A DNA stretch of 64,000 nucleotides from Bacteroidota bacterium. GTDB taxonomy: Bacteria; Bacteroidota; Ignavibacteria; Ignavibacteriales; Ignavibacteriaceae. The position numbers were made by a program, and so were the translations under genes. Below the pieces are notes generated by a model. That model was not told the origin of the DNA. It was given only the letters and a program-made list of their open reading frames with translations, and made no database searches. Position 1 is the first letter of the stretch. Every line of letters starts with the position of its first letter. Shown here piece by piece: positions 43,308 to 50,803 of the stretch. The stretch is from NCBI GenBank assembly GCA_022564295.1, contig JADFLR010000009.1, positions 62,001-126,000 on the forward strand, given 5' to 3'.

Positions 43308-44858
43308 ATGGCGACATTAGTAAATTTAGATGCTCTATTAAAGAGAGAAGACTTTGATATCGTTGGGGATTCCGAACAAACAATGCAACTCCAGACTATC
43401 CAAATTAGGGATTTAGAGCCTACGGCGTTCTTTTATGTTGTTCTGAGAAAACCAGTATTTCAGAGAGAAACAGCTGACTGGAATACCAAAAAGGTTGTAG
43501 ACTTTATACAATGTTTCTTATCCGGAGATTTAATTCCATCAATAATTCTATGGCGTACAAAAGCAAGTCAGGTTTTTGTAATTGATGGGGCACATAGGCT
43601 TAGTGCCTTAATAGCCTGGGTTAATGACGATTATGGTGATGGAGATATTTCAAAATCTTTTTTTGAATTCAGCATACCTGAGGATCAAGTTAGTGTTGCA
43701 AATAAGACAAGAGATTTGATACATAAATCTATAGGTTCTTACAAAGATCATAAATTTGCTGCAGAACATCCAGAGCGGTCAACAACCGATATTGTTGAGC
43801 GGGTCAGACAATTAGCAACCTTAGGCATTCAAGTTCAATGGGTTAAAGGGACATCAGAAAAGGCCGAGGCTGCATTTTTCAAGATTAACCAAGAACCAGT
43901 TACAATCAATAAAACTGAAATTCGCTTATTGCAATCAAGAAATAAACCTAATGCAGTGGCAGCTAGAGCAATAATAAGATCAGGGACTGGTCATAAATAT
44001 TGGTCCGCGTTTAATGAAGAAAACAAATTGGATATCGAATCGATTGCTAAAAATATTAATGAAATTTTATTCGTTCCTTCAATGTCAAAACCTGTTAAAA
44101 CATTAGATCTTCCAATTGGGGGACAAGTATATTCTGCTAAAGCACTGCCTTTGGTTTTAGATTTAGTAAATCTAACAAACGATAATATTTCTGATAAAGA
44201 TCTGGATGATGATATTGACGGTTACCAAACGATAAAATTTCTGAATAACACAAAGCGAATTGTATATCAAATATCAGGAATGCATGCTTCCTCATTGGGA
44301 TTACACCCCATTGTTTATTTTTACAGTGTTTATGCATATTATCAACCAACCTCATTTTTTGCTATTGTTTCCTTGATTATGGATTTTCATAGAACCAAAG
44401 GATATAAAAAATTTATTGACAACCGGGCGAAACTCGAAAAATTTCTTTTACAGCATAAAGACATTCAAAACCAAGTCGCTGTTAAGTATGGCGTTGGATT
44501 AAAAGGACAAAAGTATTTAGTAGAATTATATAATTTCCTGATAGATGAGTTTGATAATGGAGTCGAAAATTCAGAAGTGATAAGTAAATTACAAGTACAT
44601 CAGACATTTAGGTTTTTAAAACTAAATGGCGACGTAAACATTCTCGAGAAAAGAAAAGATTTTTCAACTGAAACAAAGTCTGCTGCGTTTATAAGAGAAG
44701 CATTACAAAACCCCTTGACTTGCAGTATTTGTGGTGGATTAATTCATAGCCCCTCCATTACATTTGATCACAAAATTAGGAAACAAAATGGAGGAAAAGG
44801 TAATTTAGATAATGCTCAAATTGCTCATCCTTATTGTAATACTACTTATAAAAATTAA
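43308..44858 (+). CDS. DUF262-type protein fused to an HNH nuclease domain
   Basis: The 516-residue protein begins with a DUF262/ParB-like nucleotide-processing domain; its diagnostic motif is VIDGAHRLSALIAW near residues 91-104 (usually I-D-G-Q-Q-R-L). The C-terminus is a zinc-type HNH domain: CSICGG at 472-477, FDHKIRKQNGG at 486-496, N502, HPYCN at 507-511. Cysteines 472, 475 and 510 probably hold zinc. DUF262-HNH proteins include the GmrSD type IV restriction enzymes and other anti-phage genes, so defence cargo is plausible. GmrSD-type proteins also carry DUF1524, which is absent here. Start: ATG after AGGAGGAG. Confidence 0.87.
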   Translation: MATLVNLDALLKREDFDIVGDSEQTMQLQTIQIRDLEPTAFFYVVLRKPVFQRETADWNTKKVVDFIQCFLSGDLIPSIILWRTKASQVFVIDGAHRLSALIAWVNDDYGDGDISKSFFEFSIPEDQVSVANKTRDLIHKSIGSYKDHKFAAEHPERSTTDIVERVRQLATLGIQVQWVKGTSEKAEAAFFKINQEPVTINKTEIRLLQSRNKPNAVAARAIIRSGTGHKYWSAFNEENKLDIESIAKNINEILFVPSMSKPVKTLDLPIGGQVYSAKALPLVLDLVNLTNDNISDKDLDDDIDGYQTIKFLNNTKRIVYQISGMHASSLGLHPIVYFYSVYAYYQPTSFFAIVSLIMDFHRTKGYKKFIDNRAKLEKFLLQHKDIQNQVAVKYGVGLKGQKYLVELYNFLIDEFDNGVENSEVISKLQVHQTFRFLKLNGDVNILEKRKDFSTETKSAAFIREALQNPLTCSICGGLIHSPSITFDHKIRKQNGGKGNLDNAQIAHPYCNTTYKN

Positions 44859-45192
44859 AGGTTGATTATTCAACTGTCTGATTATTATTGACTCACCACC
44901 AGCCAACTCACAACTAATGATTAAACGAGAGTAATAGTAAGCTGCTATTTAAATTGATTTGAAATAATTATATATTTAAATGAATCTCAAACGGGTTCAT
45001 CCGGCCCCTGCAATTAAAATGCCTTAGCCACCAATTAGGGTTTGCAGGGGTTTTTTATATTACAGGGGCGCGGTATGACGTGAGTCAGGCGCAGTAACTG
45101 AATAGATATGTATACTCTTGCTTAGAAAGCCCCGCAAAATTAATTTGTGTGCGAAATAAACCTATATTTACAACCAAAAGGAGTATACCGGA
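44859..45192. other. Intergenic stretch between the DUF262-HNH and HTH genes
   Basis: No gene is seen in about 330 bp. It holds the strong hairpin terminator at 45005-45056, and a leader with AAGGAG before the first HTH gene. Confidence 0.4.
45005..45056 (+). terminator. Strong hairpin terminator in the element
   Basis: CCCCTGCAA (45005-45013) pairs perfectly with TTGCAGGGG (45042-45050) and is followed by TTTTTT. The 28-nt interior can form a second, weaker hairpin. It is 146 bp past the DUF262-HNH stop, so it probably ends that transcript. Confidence 0.8.
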
Positions 45193-45477
45193 ATGGAAAA
45201 TACAACAGTAACATTAACTGATGCTCAATTTGAGCAGCTTACAAAAATATTGGCTCGGGCTTTAAAAAAGTGGATGCCTCGCGATGTATACACTTATGAG
45301 CAGGCAGCACATCGTTTGGGTATAAGTAAAAATCGTGTGAGAAGGGATTACATTTTAACCGGCAGGCTGGATATTGTTATGATAGATGGGCAGATGAAAA
45401 TACCCAATTATGCAATAGAGAATTACCTTAAAAGTAACACTAAATATTATGCTGAAGTAATAAAAAAAAGTAGATAA
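45193..45477 (+). CDS. Excisionase/MerR-like HTH protein (first of a tandem pair)
   Basis: The 94-residue protein has a short N-terminal acidic/amphipathic helix (MENTTVTLTDAQFEQLTKIL), then a small winged helix-turn-helix: YTYEQAAHRLGISKNRVRRD at about 37-56, followed by a wing and the GQMKIPNYAIENYL closing helix typical of excisionase-like (MerR-helix) proteins. It may direct excision by the integrases or repress the element's promoters. AAGGAG lies 9 nt upstream. The next gene is a close paralogue. Confidence 0.8.
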   Translation: MENTTVTLTDAQFEQLTKILARALKKWMPRDVYTYEQAAHRLGISKNRVRRDYILTGRLDIVMIDGQMKIPNYAIENYLKSNTKYYAEVIKKSR

Positions 45478-45531
45478 CACTTTCATCATTACAAATAAAC
45501 TAATTTTTATAACTACAAGGCACAAAACAAA

Positions 45532-45771
45532 ATGGAAAATACAGCAGAAACATTAAGTGATGAGCAATTTGAGCAGCTTACAAAAAAGTTGACCAGGGAA
45601 TTGAAAAAGCAGATGCCGCGGGATGCATATACTTATACGCAGGCGGCTCACAAGCTGGGTGTTGGGCGCAACCGAATATGGTTGGACTACATTAAAACCG
45701 GCAAGTTGGGTATAATTAGGATGGATGAGAGCTGGAAAATTACCAGTTATGAATTGGAGAATTACCTTTAA
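45532..45771 (+). CDS. Excisionase/MerR-like HTH protein (second of a tandem pair)
   Basis: The 79-residue protein is a tandem copy of the preceding one: MENTAETLSDEQFEQLTKKL and YTYTQAAHKLGVGRNRIWLD align directly, ending in SYELENYL. It is shorter, lacking the C-terminal tail after the closing helix. Recognition-helix residues differ (KNRVRRD versus RNRIWLD), so the two probably bind different sites. The gap between the genes is 54 bp and they presumably share a transcript. Confidence 0.78.
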   Translation: MENTAETLSDEQFEQLTKKLTRELKKQMPRDAYTYTQAAHKLGVGRNRIWLDYIKTGKLGIIRMDESWKITSYELENYL

Positions 45772-45814
45772 GTAATGCGAAATAAGTTATGGCAGCGATT
45801 AAGAAATAAAGCAC

Positions 45815-45843
45815 TTGACTTCCTTCTCAAAAATTAATATCTT
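45815..45843 (+). promoter_or_regulatory. Sigma-70-like promoter of the radC leader
   Basis: TTGACT (45815-45820), then a 17-bp spacer, then TATCTT (45838-45843). Transcription would start near 45850, giving a structured leader of about 150 nt before radC. Confidence 0.6.
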
Positions 45844-45892
45844 ATAACCGTCTAATTTCGATGGCGGTTGATCCGCTCCGTAATGCGGTTAT
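45844..45892 (+). ncRNA. First hairpin of the radC leader
   Basis: ATAACCG (45844-45850) pairs with CGGTTAT (45886-45892); inside lies GCGG/CCGC with a TTGAT loop. The segment GTCTAATTTCGATGGCGG recurs almost unchanged as GTCTAATTCGATGGAGG just before radC, where it holds the ribosome binding site. Confidence 0.5.
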
Positions 45893-45908
45893 TTCATTTT
45901 AAATAATC

Positions 45909-45970
45909 GGCCAAGTATCCTGCTTCCGCGAGGAGTGGGGTGTTCCATCGAACACAGACAATACTTGGCC
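45909..45970 (+). ncRNA. Three-way-junction leader RNA 1 (upstream of radC)
   Basis: P1 is GGCCAAGTAT (45909-45918)/ATACTTGGCC (45961-45970), 10 bp, perfect. Stacked directly on it are P2 CCTGCTTC/GGAGTGGG (45919-45926 and 45932-45939, loop CGCGA, with G-T pairs) and P3 GTGTTC/GAACAC (45940-45945 and 45950-45955, loop CATC). A 5-nt linker AGACA returns to P1. A T-rich stretch follows. The fold was made by hand. Confidence 0.65.
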
Positions 45971-45999
45971 TTTCTTATGTCTAATTCGATGGAGGAAAT

Positions 46000-46479
46000 A
46001 TGCCTAATAATAAACAACGTGCCCTGGCAAAGCGGATAAGGACCATCACGTGGAAGTTTCGTGATGTAAGTGATAGTTACCCTGAGCTCAAAAAAAACAG
46101 GGATATTAAAATTACCTCTCCGGGTGATTTATATAACACTTTTAAATTTTTGTTCGATCACGAAGTGAAAGAAAAATTTGTTGTCTTTTGGTTGAGTTCG
46201 GCCAATAAAGTTATCGGCTTTGAGATTGTGAGTGAAGGTAATTTAAATAGTTCGGTTGTTCACCCTCGAGAAGTATTCAGGGGAGCCATAGTCAGCAGCT
46301 GTGCAAGTATTATTATAGCTCATAATCATCCGAGTGGAAATACAGATCCTTCCGGTGAGGATATTATTATAACAAAAAGATTAGTTAAGGTAGGAAAAAT
46401 AATTGATATACCAGTTTTCGATCATATTATTTTTACAAATGATTCATACACTAGTTTTATAGAGAGAAGAATACTGTAA
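46000..46479 (+). CDS. radC: RadC-like JAB-domain (MPN) protein
   Basis: This 159-residue MPN/JAB metal-protease-fold protein is of the RadC type. Metal-site motifs are visible: glutamate in GFEIVSEGNLN, and H-x-H-P-S-G...D in IIIAHNHPSGNTDPSGEDI near residues 106-124, the JAMM signature ExnHxHx7Sx2D. The N-terminal HhH region of long RadC proteins is missing and replaced by a short helix. Such proteins are common on integrating elements and phages, possibly as anti-restriction or processing factors. The start has GGAGG 5 nt upstream, directly below a structured leader. Confidence 0.9.
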   Translation: MPNNKQRALAKRIRTITWKFRDVSDSYPELKKNRDIKITSPGDLYNTFKFLFDHEVKEKFVVFWLSSANKVIGFEIVSEGNLNSSVVHPREVFRGAIVSSCASIIIAHNHPSGNTDPSGEDIIITKRLVKVGKIIDIPVFDHIIFTNDSYTSFIERRIL

Positions 46480-46500
46480 ATTTTTATAATTAAAAGAAAG

Positions 46501-46527
46501 GGCGAACAATCAATGTAACTGTTCGCC
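46501..46527 (+). terminator. Hairpin after radC
   Basis: GGCGAACA (46501-46508) pairs perfectly with TGTTCGCC (46520-46527), 11-nt loop, 21 bp past the radC stop. The tail is TTAATCT, weakly T-rich. Confidence 0.6.
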
Positions 46528-46670
46528 TTAATCTCCGATAGATATTTATGGGCAGAGCATAGTTTTCGCAACAGCTAATGTAGAAAATATTCTCTAAAAG
46601 TCAAGAATAATTTTAAGGATAAACAATTTTTCAACATTCAATTTCATTTTAATTTTTTTTTCTATATAAT

Positions 46671-46773
46671 ATTGAAGAAATTAGAAATAGAATTACTATC
46701 GGTAATTTTTCGACAATTCGTTTACTGTTATGATTTTAAATTGTAAACTATTGAAGCAATTAGAAATAGAATT
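46671..46773. repeat. Iteron-like direct repeat pair
   Basis: ATTGAAGAAATTAGAAATAGAATT (46671-46694) and a copy with one substitution (46750-46773) are separated by 79 bp start to start in the gap between radC and the next gene. It may bind the element's replication or control protein. The rest of the 425-bp gap is AT-rich and has no gene. Confidence 0.6.
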
Positions 46774-46819
46774 CTGATTGTTATTTAAAACTGGATATAA
46801 AATGAAAAGAATTTTAAAC

Positions 46820-46884
46820 AAATCCCTTTTGATTGGTTCGTTAGAACTACCTGGTCACAGGTATCCAGCAATCAAAGGGGATTT
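46820..46884 (+). ncRNA. Three-way-junction leader RNA 2
   Basis: P1 is 16 bp with a single G-T pair: 46820-46835 against 46869-46884. Directly stacked are P2 GTTC/GAAC (46836-46847, GTTA loop) and P3 TACCTG/CAGGTA (46848-46863, GTCA loop). A 5-nt linker TCCAG returns to P1. A T-rich stretch and the ribosome binding site of the next gene follow within 20 nt. Folded by hand. Confidence 0.75.
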
Positions 46885-46904
46885 CATATTTTAGGGAGTT
46901 AGTG

Positions 46905-47153
46905 ATGCAAAAAATAAATGTGTTTCAATCAATAAAGGGATTGGAAGGAATGCTGCCTGATGATGTCTTAGAAAGATTAAAGAAAATAGAAGATTATAAT
47001 GCTGAAGTAGATGCGCTAGAAAACGTGAGCTTGCTTCAGAAATTACTTGTAAAAGTTAATCAAGGTGATCTTATTGGCGCTCGTGATATAGTAGATAATA
47101 GCAGCCCATCTTTTCAAGAGTTCTTAGCAAGATCGGGCGGAGATTCTAATTAA
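46905..47153 (+). CDS. Small unknown element protein (82 aa)
   Basis: This 82-residue protein begins MQKINVFQSIKGLEGMLPDD and is predicted mostly helical and acidic (QKLLVKVNQGDLIGARDIVD, then a Ser/Gly-rich tail). No family is recognised. I choose the ATG at 46905, which has GGAG 7 nt upstream, rather than the GTG three bases earlier. It stands directly below leader RNA 2, and leader RNA 3 follows it, so it may be part of a set of individually controlled genes. Confidence 0.65.
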   Translation: MQKINVFQSIKGLEGMLPDDVLERLKKIEDYNAEVDALENVSLLQKLLVKVNQGDLIGARDIVDNSSPSFQEFLARSGGDSN

Positions 47154-47222
47154 AAATTTAGTGTTCATAGAATAAATTTTATCAATAATCAGTTAATAAA
47201 AATGCTTAGTACTTTTATAAAT

Positions 47223-47287
47223 ACCGTTTCAACTGTTCCCGCTTAGGGAAAGCCAGAAAGCAACTGGCTAATTGCAGTTGAGGCGGT
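47223..47287 (+). ncRNA. Three-way-junction leader RNA 3
   Basis: P1 is 13 bp with two G-T pairs: ACCGTTTCAACTG (47223-47235) against CAGTTGAGGCGGT (47275-47287). P2 is TTCCC/GGGAA (47236-47250, loop GCTTA). P3 is AGCCAG/CTGGCT (47251-47269, loop AAAGCAA). The linker AATTG is 5 nt. TTTTTATTTT follows. Same layout as leaders 1 and 2. Confidence 0.75.
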
Positions 47288-47309
47288 TTTTATTTTAGGT
47301 TAATGGAAA

Positions 47310-48131
47310 ATGGAAAGCACTGAAATAAGGCGTTTAATTCTTCGCCTGCGGTCTGATAAAGACAGCCTTAAACTTGAAAAAAAGGAAATTAAATTTCCCC
47401 TCAAAAAGTTTCCTGTTTCGAATAAACCACTTCGATCTCAGCAAAGTATTGATTGGTTTGAAGAAGCAGATAATCCAACTATAGGCCGTCATTCAAATAT
47501 TAAATTGGCAAAGTATCTTTACTATAATTCCGAGGGTGCAGAAATTGATAAAAAGAAATACGATGAATTATTTGTAGATGCAGGTAAAGAAACAAAGAAA
47601 ATTGAGGGAGAAATAATCCATTTGGAAGGGAGAATTTCCAAATTACAAAAGGGGCTGATAAAAGCAGAAAATGAGGAATCACTAGAAGTAAAATCCTCTG
47701 ATGATACTGAGGTCGGAGACCAGGAATTATCCAGTGAGATTAATTTTAACCATCAATCAGAAACAACAAGTGAGAACATTGGGGATACTGTTCCTGGCAA
47801 TGATAAAATTACTTGGAATGAGGAAATGGTAAAAAAATATGCTGCCAAACTTTTAAATATGCCTGAGATACGATTTAATAATTTAATTCAGAGTAAGAAG
47901 AAGGGTTATAAACAGATCATTACTGATGCATTTTCTCAGCTTTATAGTCACGTTAAAGATAATGGTGCTTATGTAATCAAGATGGATTTTTCTAAAATAG
48001 TTTTTCCCATAATATTAAATTGTTATAACATCGATGATAAAACTTGGAAGGTAGAAGATTTTAGTAATCGATTGTGTTATATAAAAAATAAACGTCAAAG
48101 AAAATTAATTAATGAGATCATAAAAGACTGA
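47310..48131 (+). CDS. Unknown element protein, charged and partly coiled (273 aa)
   Basis: The 273-residue protein starts MESTEIRRLILRLRSDKDSL, is strongly charged in its first 160 residues (a coiled-coil-like KKIEGEIIHLEGRISKLQKG), then has an acidic low-complexity linker. The last 100 residues look globular (MVKKYAAKLLNMPEIRFNNL). No known family is recognised. It is a separate unit below leader RNA 3 and upstream of the tail-type genes, so a DNA- or virion-associated role is possible but unproven. Confidence 0.6.
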   Translation: MESTEIRRLILRLRSDKDSLKLEKKEIKFPLKKFPVSNKPLRSQQSIDWFEEADNPTIGRHSNIKLAKYLYYNSEGAEIDKKKYDELFVDAGKETKKIEGEIIHLEGRISKLQKGLIKAENEESLEVKSSDDTEVGDQELSSEINFNHQSETTSENIGDTVPGNDKITWNEEMVKKYAAKLLNMPEIRFNNLIQSKKKGYKQIITDAFSQLYSHVKDNGAYVIKMDFSKIVFPIILNCYNIDDKTWKVEDFSNRLCYIKNKRQRKLINEIIKD

Positions 48132-48265
48132 AAATTCATATCCCCCCACTTCTGAAGGCATTTAGTCATATCCAACCTTGATTGTTCCCTGGTATTTTAC
48201 TTTTTTTGTGTAAAATAAACGGCCATTATTTACGAATTGTAACTAATGTCAATTGCTAATTTTGC

Positions 48266-48342
48266 AAGAAGAGAACAGGTAAAAGCAAACAAGTTTCCGT
48301 TAACCTAAAACCCGATCATCTCTTCTTGATCGGGTTTTCTTT
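48266..48342 (+). promoter_or_regulatory. Terminator with an upstream anti-loop sequence (possible attenuator/pseudoknot)
   Basis: A strong terminator, AAAACCCGATCA (48307-48318)/TGATCGGGTTTT (48327-48338), has the loop TCTCTTCT. The nine bases AAGAAGAGA (48266-48274) are perfectly complementary to the loop plus one base (TCTCTTCTT, 48319-48327). This allows a pseudoknot or an alternative structure before the tail chaperone gene. Confidence 0.55.
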
Positions 48343-48393
48343 TTATAGGGAATTGAAATTTTCTTTAATTAATAATTGTGAAAGGAGAAACTT

Positions 48394-48783
48394 ATGCCAC
48401 GTGAATTAAAAAGCAGTGATAAAAATGAATTCTCAATCTTTGACAAATTCTCCGGAGAAAATATTCTTCTTTATTATCGCACCCCAACCACAAAGGAATA
48501 TATTGAATACAGGGTGGCTTTGATAAATCTTGCATCAACCTTGGCAGAACCGGCAGAGATTACAAAGACACAGATTGAGTGGGCAAAAAAAATAATGACT
48601 GGTTTTGGGACCGGTGATTTTATGGTGGATGGAAAACCTATATCATCTAATGAGAAAGATGAAAATTATTACCAGGGCTGGAGGGGATTACTGGAAGAGA
48701 CAGCCACTGATATTCTATTACTGCTGACGCACAATATTTTAGAAGAATCTTGTTACGCAATTAAAACCGTTAGGAAAGTATAA
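48394..48783 (+). CDS. Putative phage tail assembly chaperone
   Basis: The 129-residue protein is recognised mainly by position: it ends 2 bp before a tape-measure gene, the usual place of the tail chaperone. It has the pattern FSGENILLYYRTPTTKEYIE followed by a helical core, like small Caudovirales tail chaperones. A programmed frameshift extension was looked for but not found. Ribosome binding site AAAGGAG lies 8 nt upstream. The call rests on context more than on motif. Confidence 0.55.
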   Translation: MPRELKSSDKNEFSIFDKFSGENILLYYRTPTTKEYIEYRVALINLASTLAEPAEITKTQIEWAKKIMTGFGTGDFMVDGKPISSNEKDENYYQGWRGLLEETATDILLLLTHNILEESCYAIKTVRKV

Positions 48784-48785
48784 AA

Positions 48786-50726
48786 ATGCCAAATAAGGTT
48801 CGAATTGACATTGATGGTAACAACCGTGGCGCTGTAACTGCTATTAATGGTGTTTCGACAAAGCTGCTCGGTATGGAGCGGCAAGCAGGAACATCAAGCC
48901 AGAAGATGGGCACCTCTTTTTCAAAAATGGGCGGAATGATTGGCGGCTTAAAAACAAAGTTAGCTTTGATGGGAGTTGCTGCTGTTACAGCCTTTGGTTA
49001 TATGATAAAAAGTGCTATAGATACCGCCGAAAGTTTGGAAAAGATGAGCCAGAGAGTTGGTCTGTCAGTTGAATTTTTATCTACACTCCGTCACGCTACA
49101 GAATTAAGCGGCACGGAAATATCCGTTATGGAAAAAGCGGTTCAGAGAATGAGCCGTACCTTGTTTGATGCTAACCGTGGTTTACTTACAGCACAAATCC
49201 CCTTTAAAGAATTAGGCATTGCCGTAAGCGATAGTATGGGACAATTACGTAATGGTGAAGTGATTATTTTAGAAGTTGCTGATCGTTTTTCTAAAATGAA
49301 GGATGGAACGGAAAAGACAGCTCTGGCATTGCAAATATTTGGTAGAGCAGGCGCCGATCTTATCCCTCTGCTTAACTCTGGCGCTGATGGTATTAGAAGG
49401 ATGCAGGAAGAAGCTCGCGCATTAGGGTTGGAGATAAGTACCAAAACCGCAAAGAACGCTGCAGAGCTAAAAGATAATATGCTCCGCCTTGAACGTTCTG
49501 TAACCAGGGTAGTGAATAAGATAGCGGAAGGATTAATTCCTGTGTTAAATGGATTAGTCACTTCTTTGTCATCAATCCCTACTGATCTTATTAGAGTAGC
49601 TGGTGAAGCAGGAGCCTTATTACTTGTAATCCGGTCATTAGGGTGGGCAGTAAATGCTTTGAATATAAAGGTGCTCGCATCGAGGGCAGCGTTTTTAAAA
49701 TCTGGCTGGGGTATTTTGATAGTAGCTGCGGGAACCCTGGCAGCAGAATTACTTATTGTAGAGAAATCTACTGAAAAATTAGATAAGGGATTAAATAAGA
49801 ACACAAAAAGCCTTGATTGGATGGATGGCAATTTAAGACGCGTTGGTAATCGTCTTATTAGAATAACAAAAGAATCAGCTGGTTTAACAGATGAGCAAAT
49901 TAAGGCATTGGAAATACTTAATAAACAATGGGCGGGCATTTCTTCAAAACTTCAAAAAGATATTTTGCTTTTAGGTTTAAATCCTCAACACAAAAAAATG
50001 ATTGAACTTAATCTGAAGGCGGAAGAGTACCGGCAGAGATTTGGATCAGTACCGGGTGCAATGACACAAATAAGTAATTGGTATGATACACTAATATTTA
50101 AAGCTGCAGCATTAAATGAAATAAGTGCACGTGGTCTGGGCATTCCCGAAGGTGGAGAAAAATTTGAACCGACTCCCCTGGTTGATACGACGCAGATAGA
50201 CGCAGCTCATCAGGCGCAGATAGATGGGATAATGCGGGTATCTGATTTTGAATTAGCTAACTGGGCATTAAGGGAGGCTGCCGCATCAGGGTCCTTTGCT
50301 ATGATGTCCGGTGCAGCGCAAGCGTATTATGAAGCTTTTGGTAATGCGGGACGAAAAGGTTTTGGAATATATAAAGCTTTTGCAATAGGTGAAGCTGTTA
50401 TGGCGACATATCTTGCCGCAGATAAAGCGCTGGGAACGGTGCCGTTTCCGTTTAATATTCCGGTGATGGCTTCAATAATAACTATGGGGTTAGCTAACGT
50501 AGCAAAAATCTCTGCGATGCAGCCCGGAAGCAGCGGTGGAGGTGTACCTTCTTACTCTGCACCTGCATTGCCGGGAAATGTTGTTAATAACCAGAGCACC
50601 AACACGCGCAACTTCGATTTTAACATTACAATTATTAACCAAGGTAACTTAGATCCTGATGAGTTAGATGCAATTGCAAGACAGTTGATAGGTTCATTAC
50701 GAAAAGCGGAAAATGATGGGGCTTAA
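48786..50726 (+). CDS. Phage tail tape-measure protein
   Basis: The 646-residue protein has the layout of tail tape-measure proteins: an N-terminal alpha-helical charged region, hydrophobic segments near 55-75 (LKTKLALMGVAAVTAFGYMI), 270-325 and 540-580 (IGEAVMATYLAADKALGTVP), a middle helical region with LRHATELSGTEISVMEKAVQ and RMQEEARALGLEISTKTAKN, and a C-terminal Gly/Ser segment. TMPs set siphophage tail length; at 646 residues this would make a short tail (about 100 nm by the usual 1.5 A per residue). No tube, portal or capsid gene is present in the window. Confidence 0.86.
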   Translation: MPNKVRIDIDGNNRGAVTAINGVSTKLLGMERQAGTSSQKMGTSFSKMGGMIGGLKTKLALMGVAAVTAFGYMIKSAIDTAESLEKMSQRVGLSVEFLSTLRHATELSGTEISVMEKAVQRMSRTLFDANRGLLTAQIPFKELGIAVSDSMGQLRNGEVIILEVADRFSKMKDGTEKTALALQIFGRAGADLIPLLNSGADGIRRMQEEARALGLEISTKTAKNAAELKDNMLRLERSVTRVVNKIAEGLIPVLNGLVTSLSSIPTDLIRVAGEAGALLLVIRSLGWAVNALNIKVLASRAAFLKSGWGILIVAAGTLAAELLIVEKSTEKLDKGLNKNTKSLDWMDGNLRRVGNRLIRITKESAGLTDEQIKALEILNKQWAGISSKLQKDILLLGLNPQHKKMIELNLKAEEYRQRFGSVPGAMTQISNWYDTLIFKAAALNEISARGLGIPEGGEKFEPTPLVDTTQIDAAHQAQIDGIMRVSDFELANWALREAAASGSFAMMSGAAQAYYEAFGNAGRKGFGIYKAFAIGEAVMATYLAADKALGTVPFPFNIPVMASIITMGLANVAKISAMQPGSSGGGVPSYSAPALPGNVVNNQSTNTRNFDFNITIINQGNLDPDELDAIARQLIGSLRKAENDGA

Positions 50727-50803
50727 TATCAGATTATAATTTTAAATATGACAGACATCTACATTACATTTCAATTTCATTTTTGTATAGCACACATTTT
50801 TTT

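Noticed and set aside
45005-45056. Fourth three-way-junction leader
   Set aside because: The outer stem is strong, but the interior does not form two stacked stems with a 5-nt linker; treated as a terminator.
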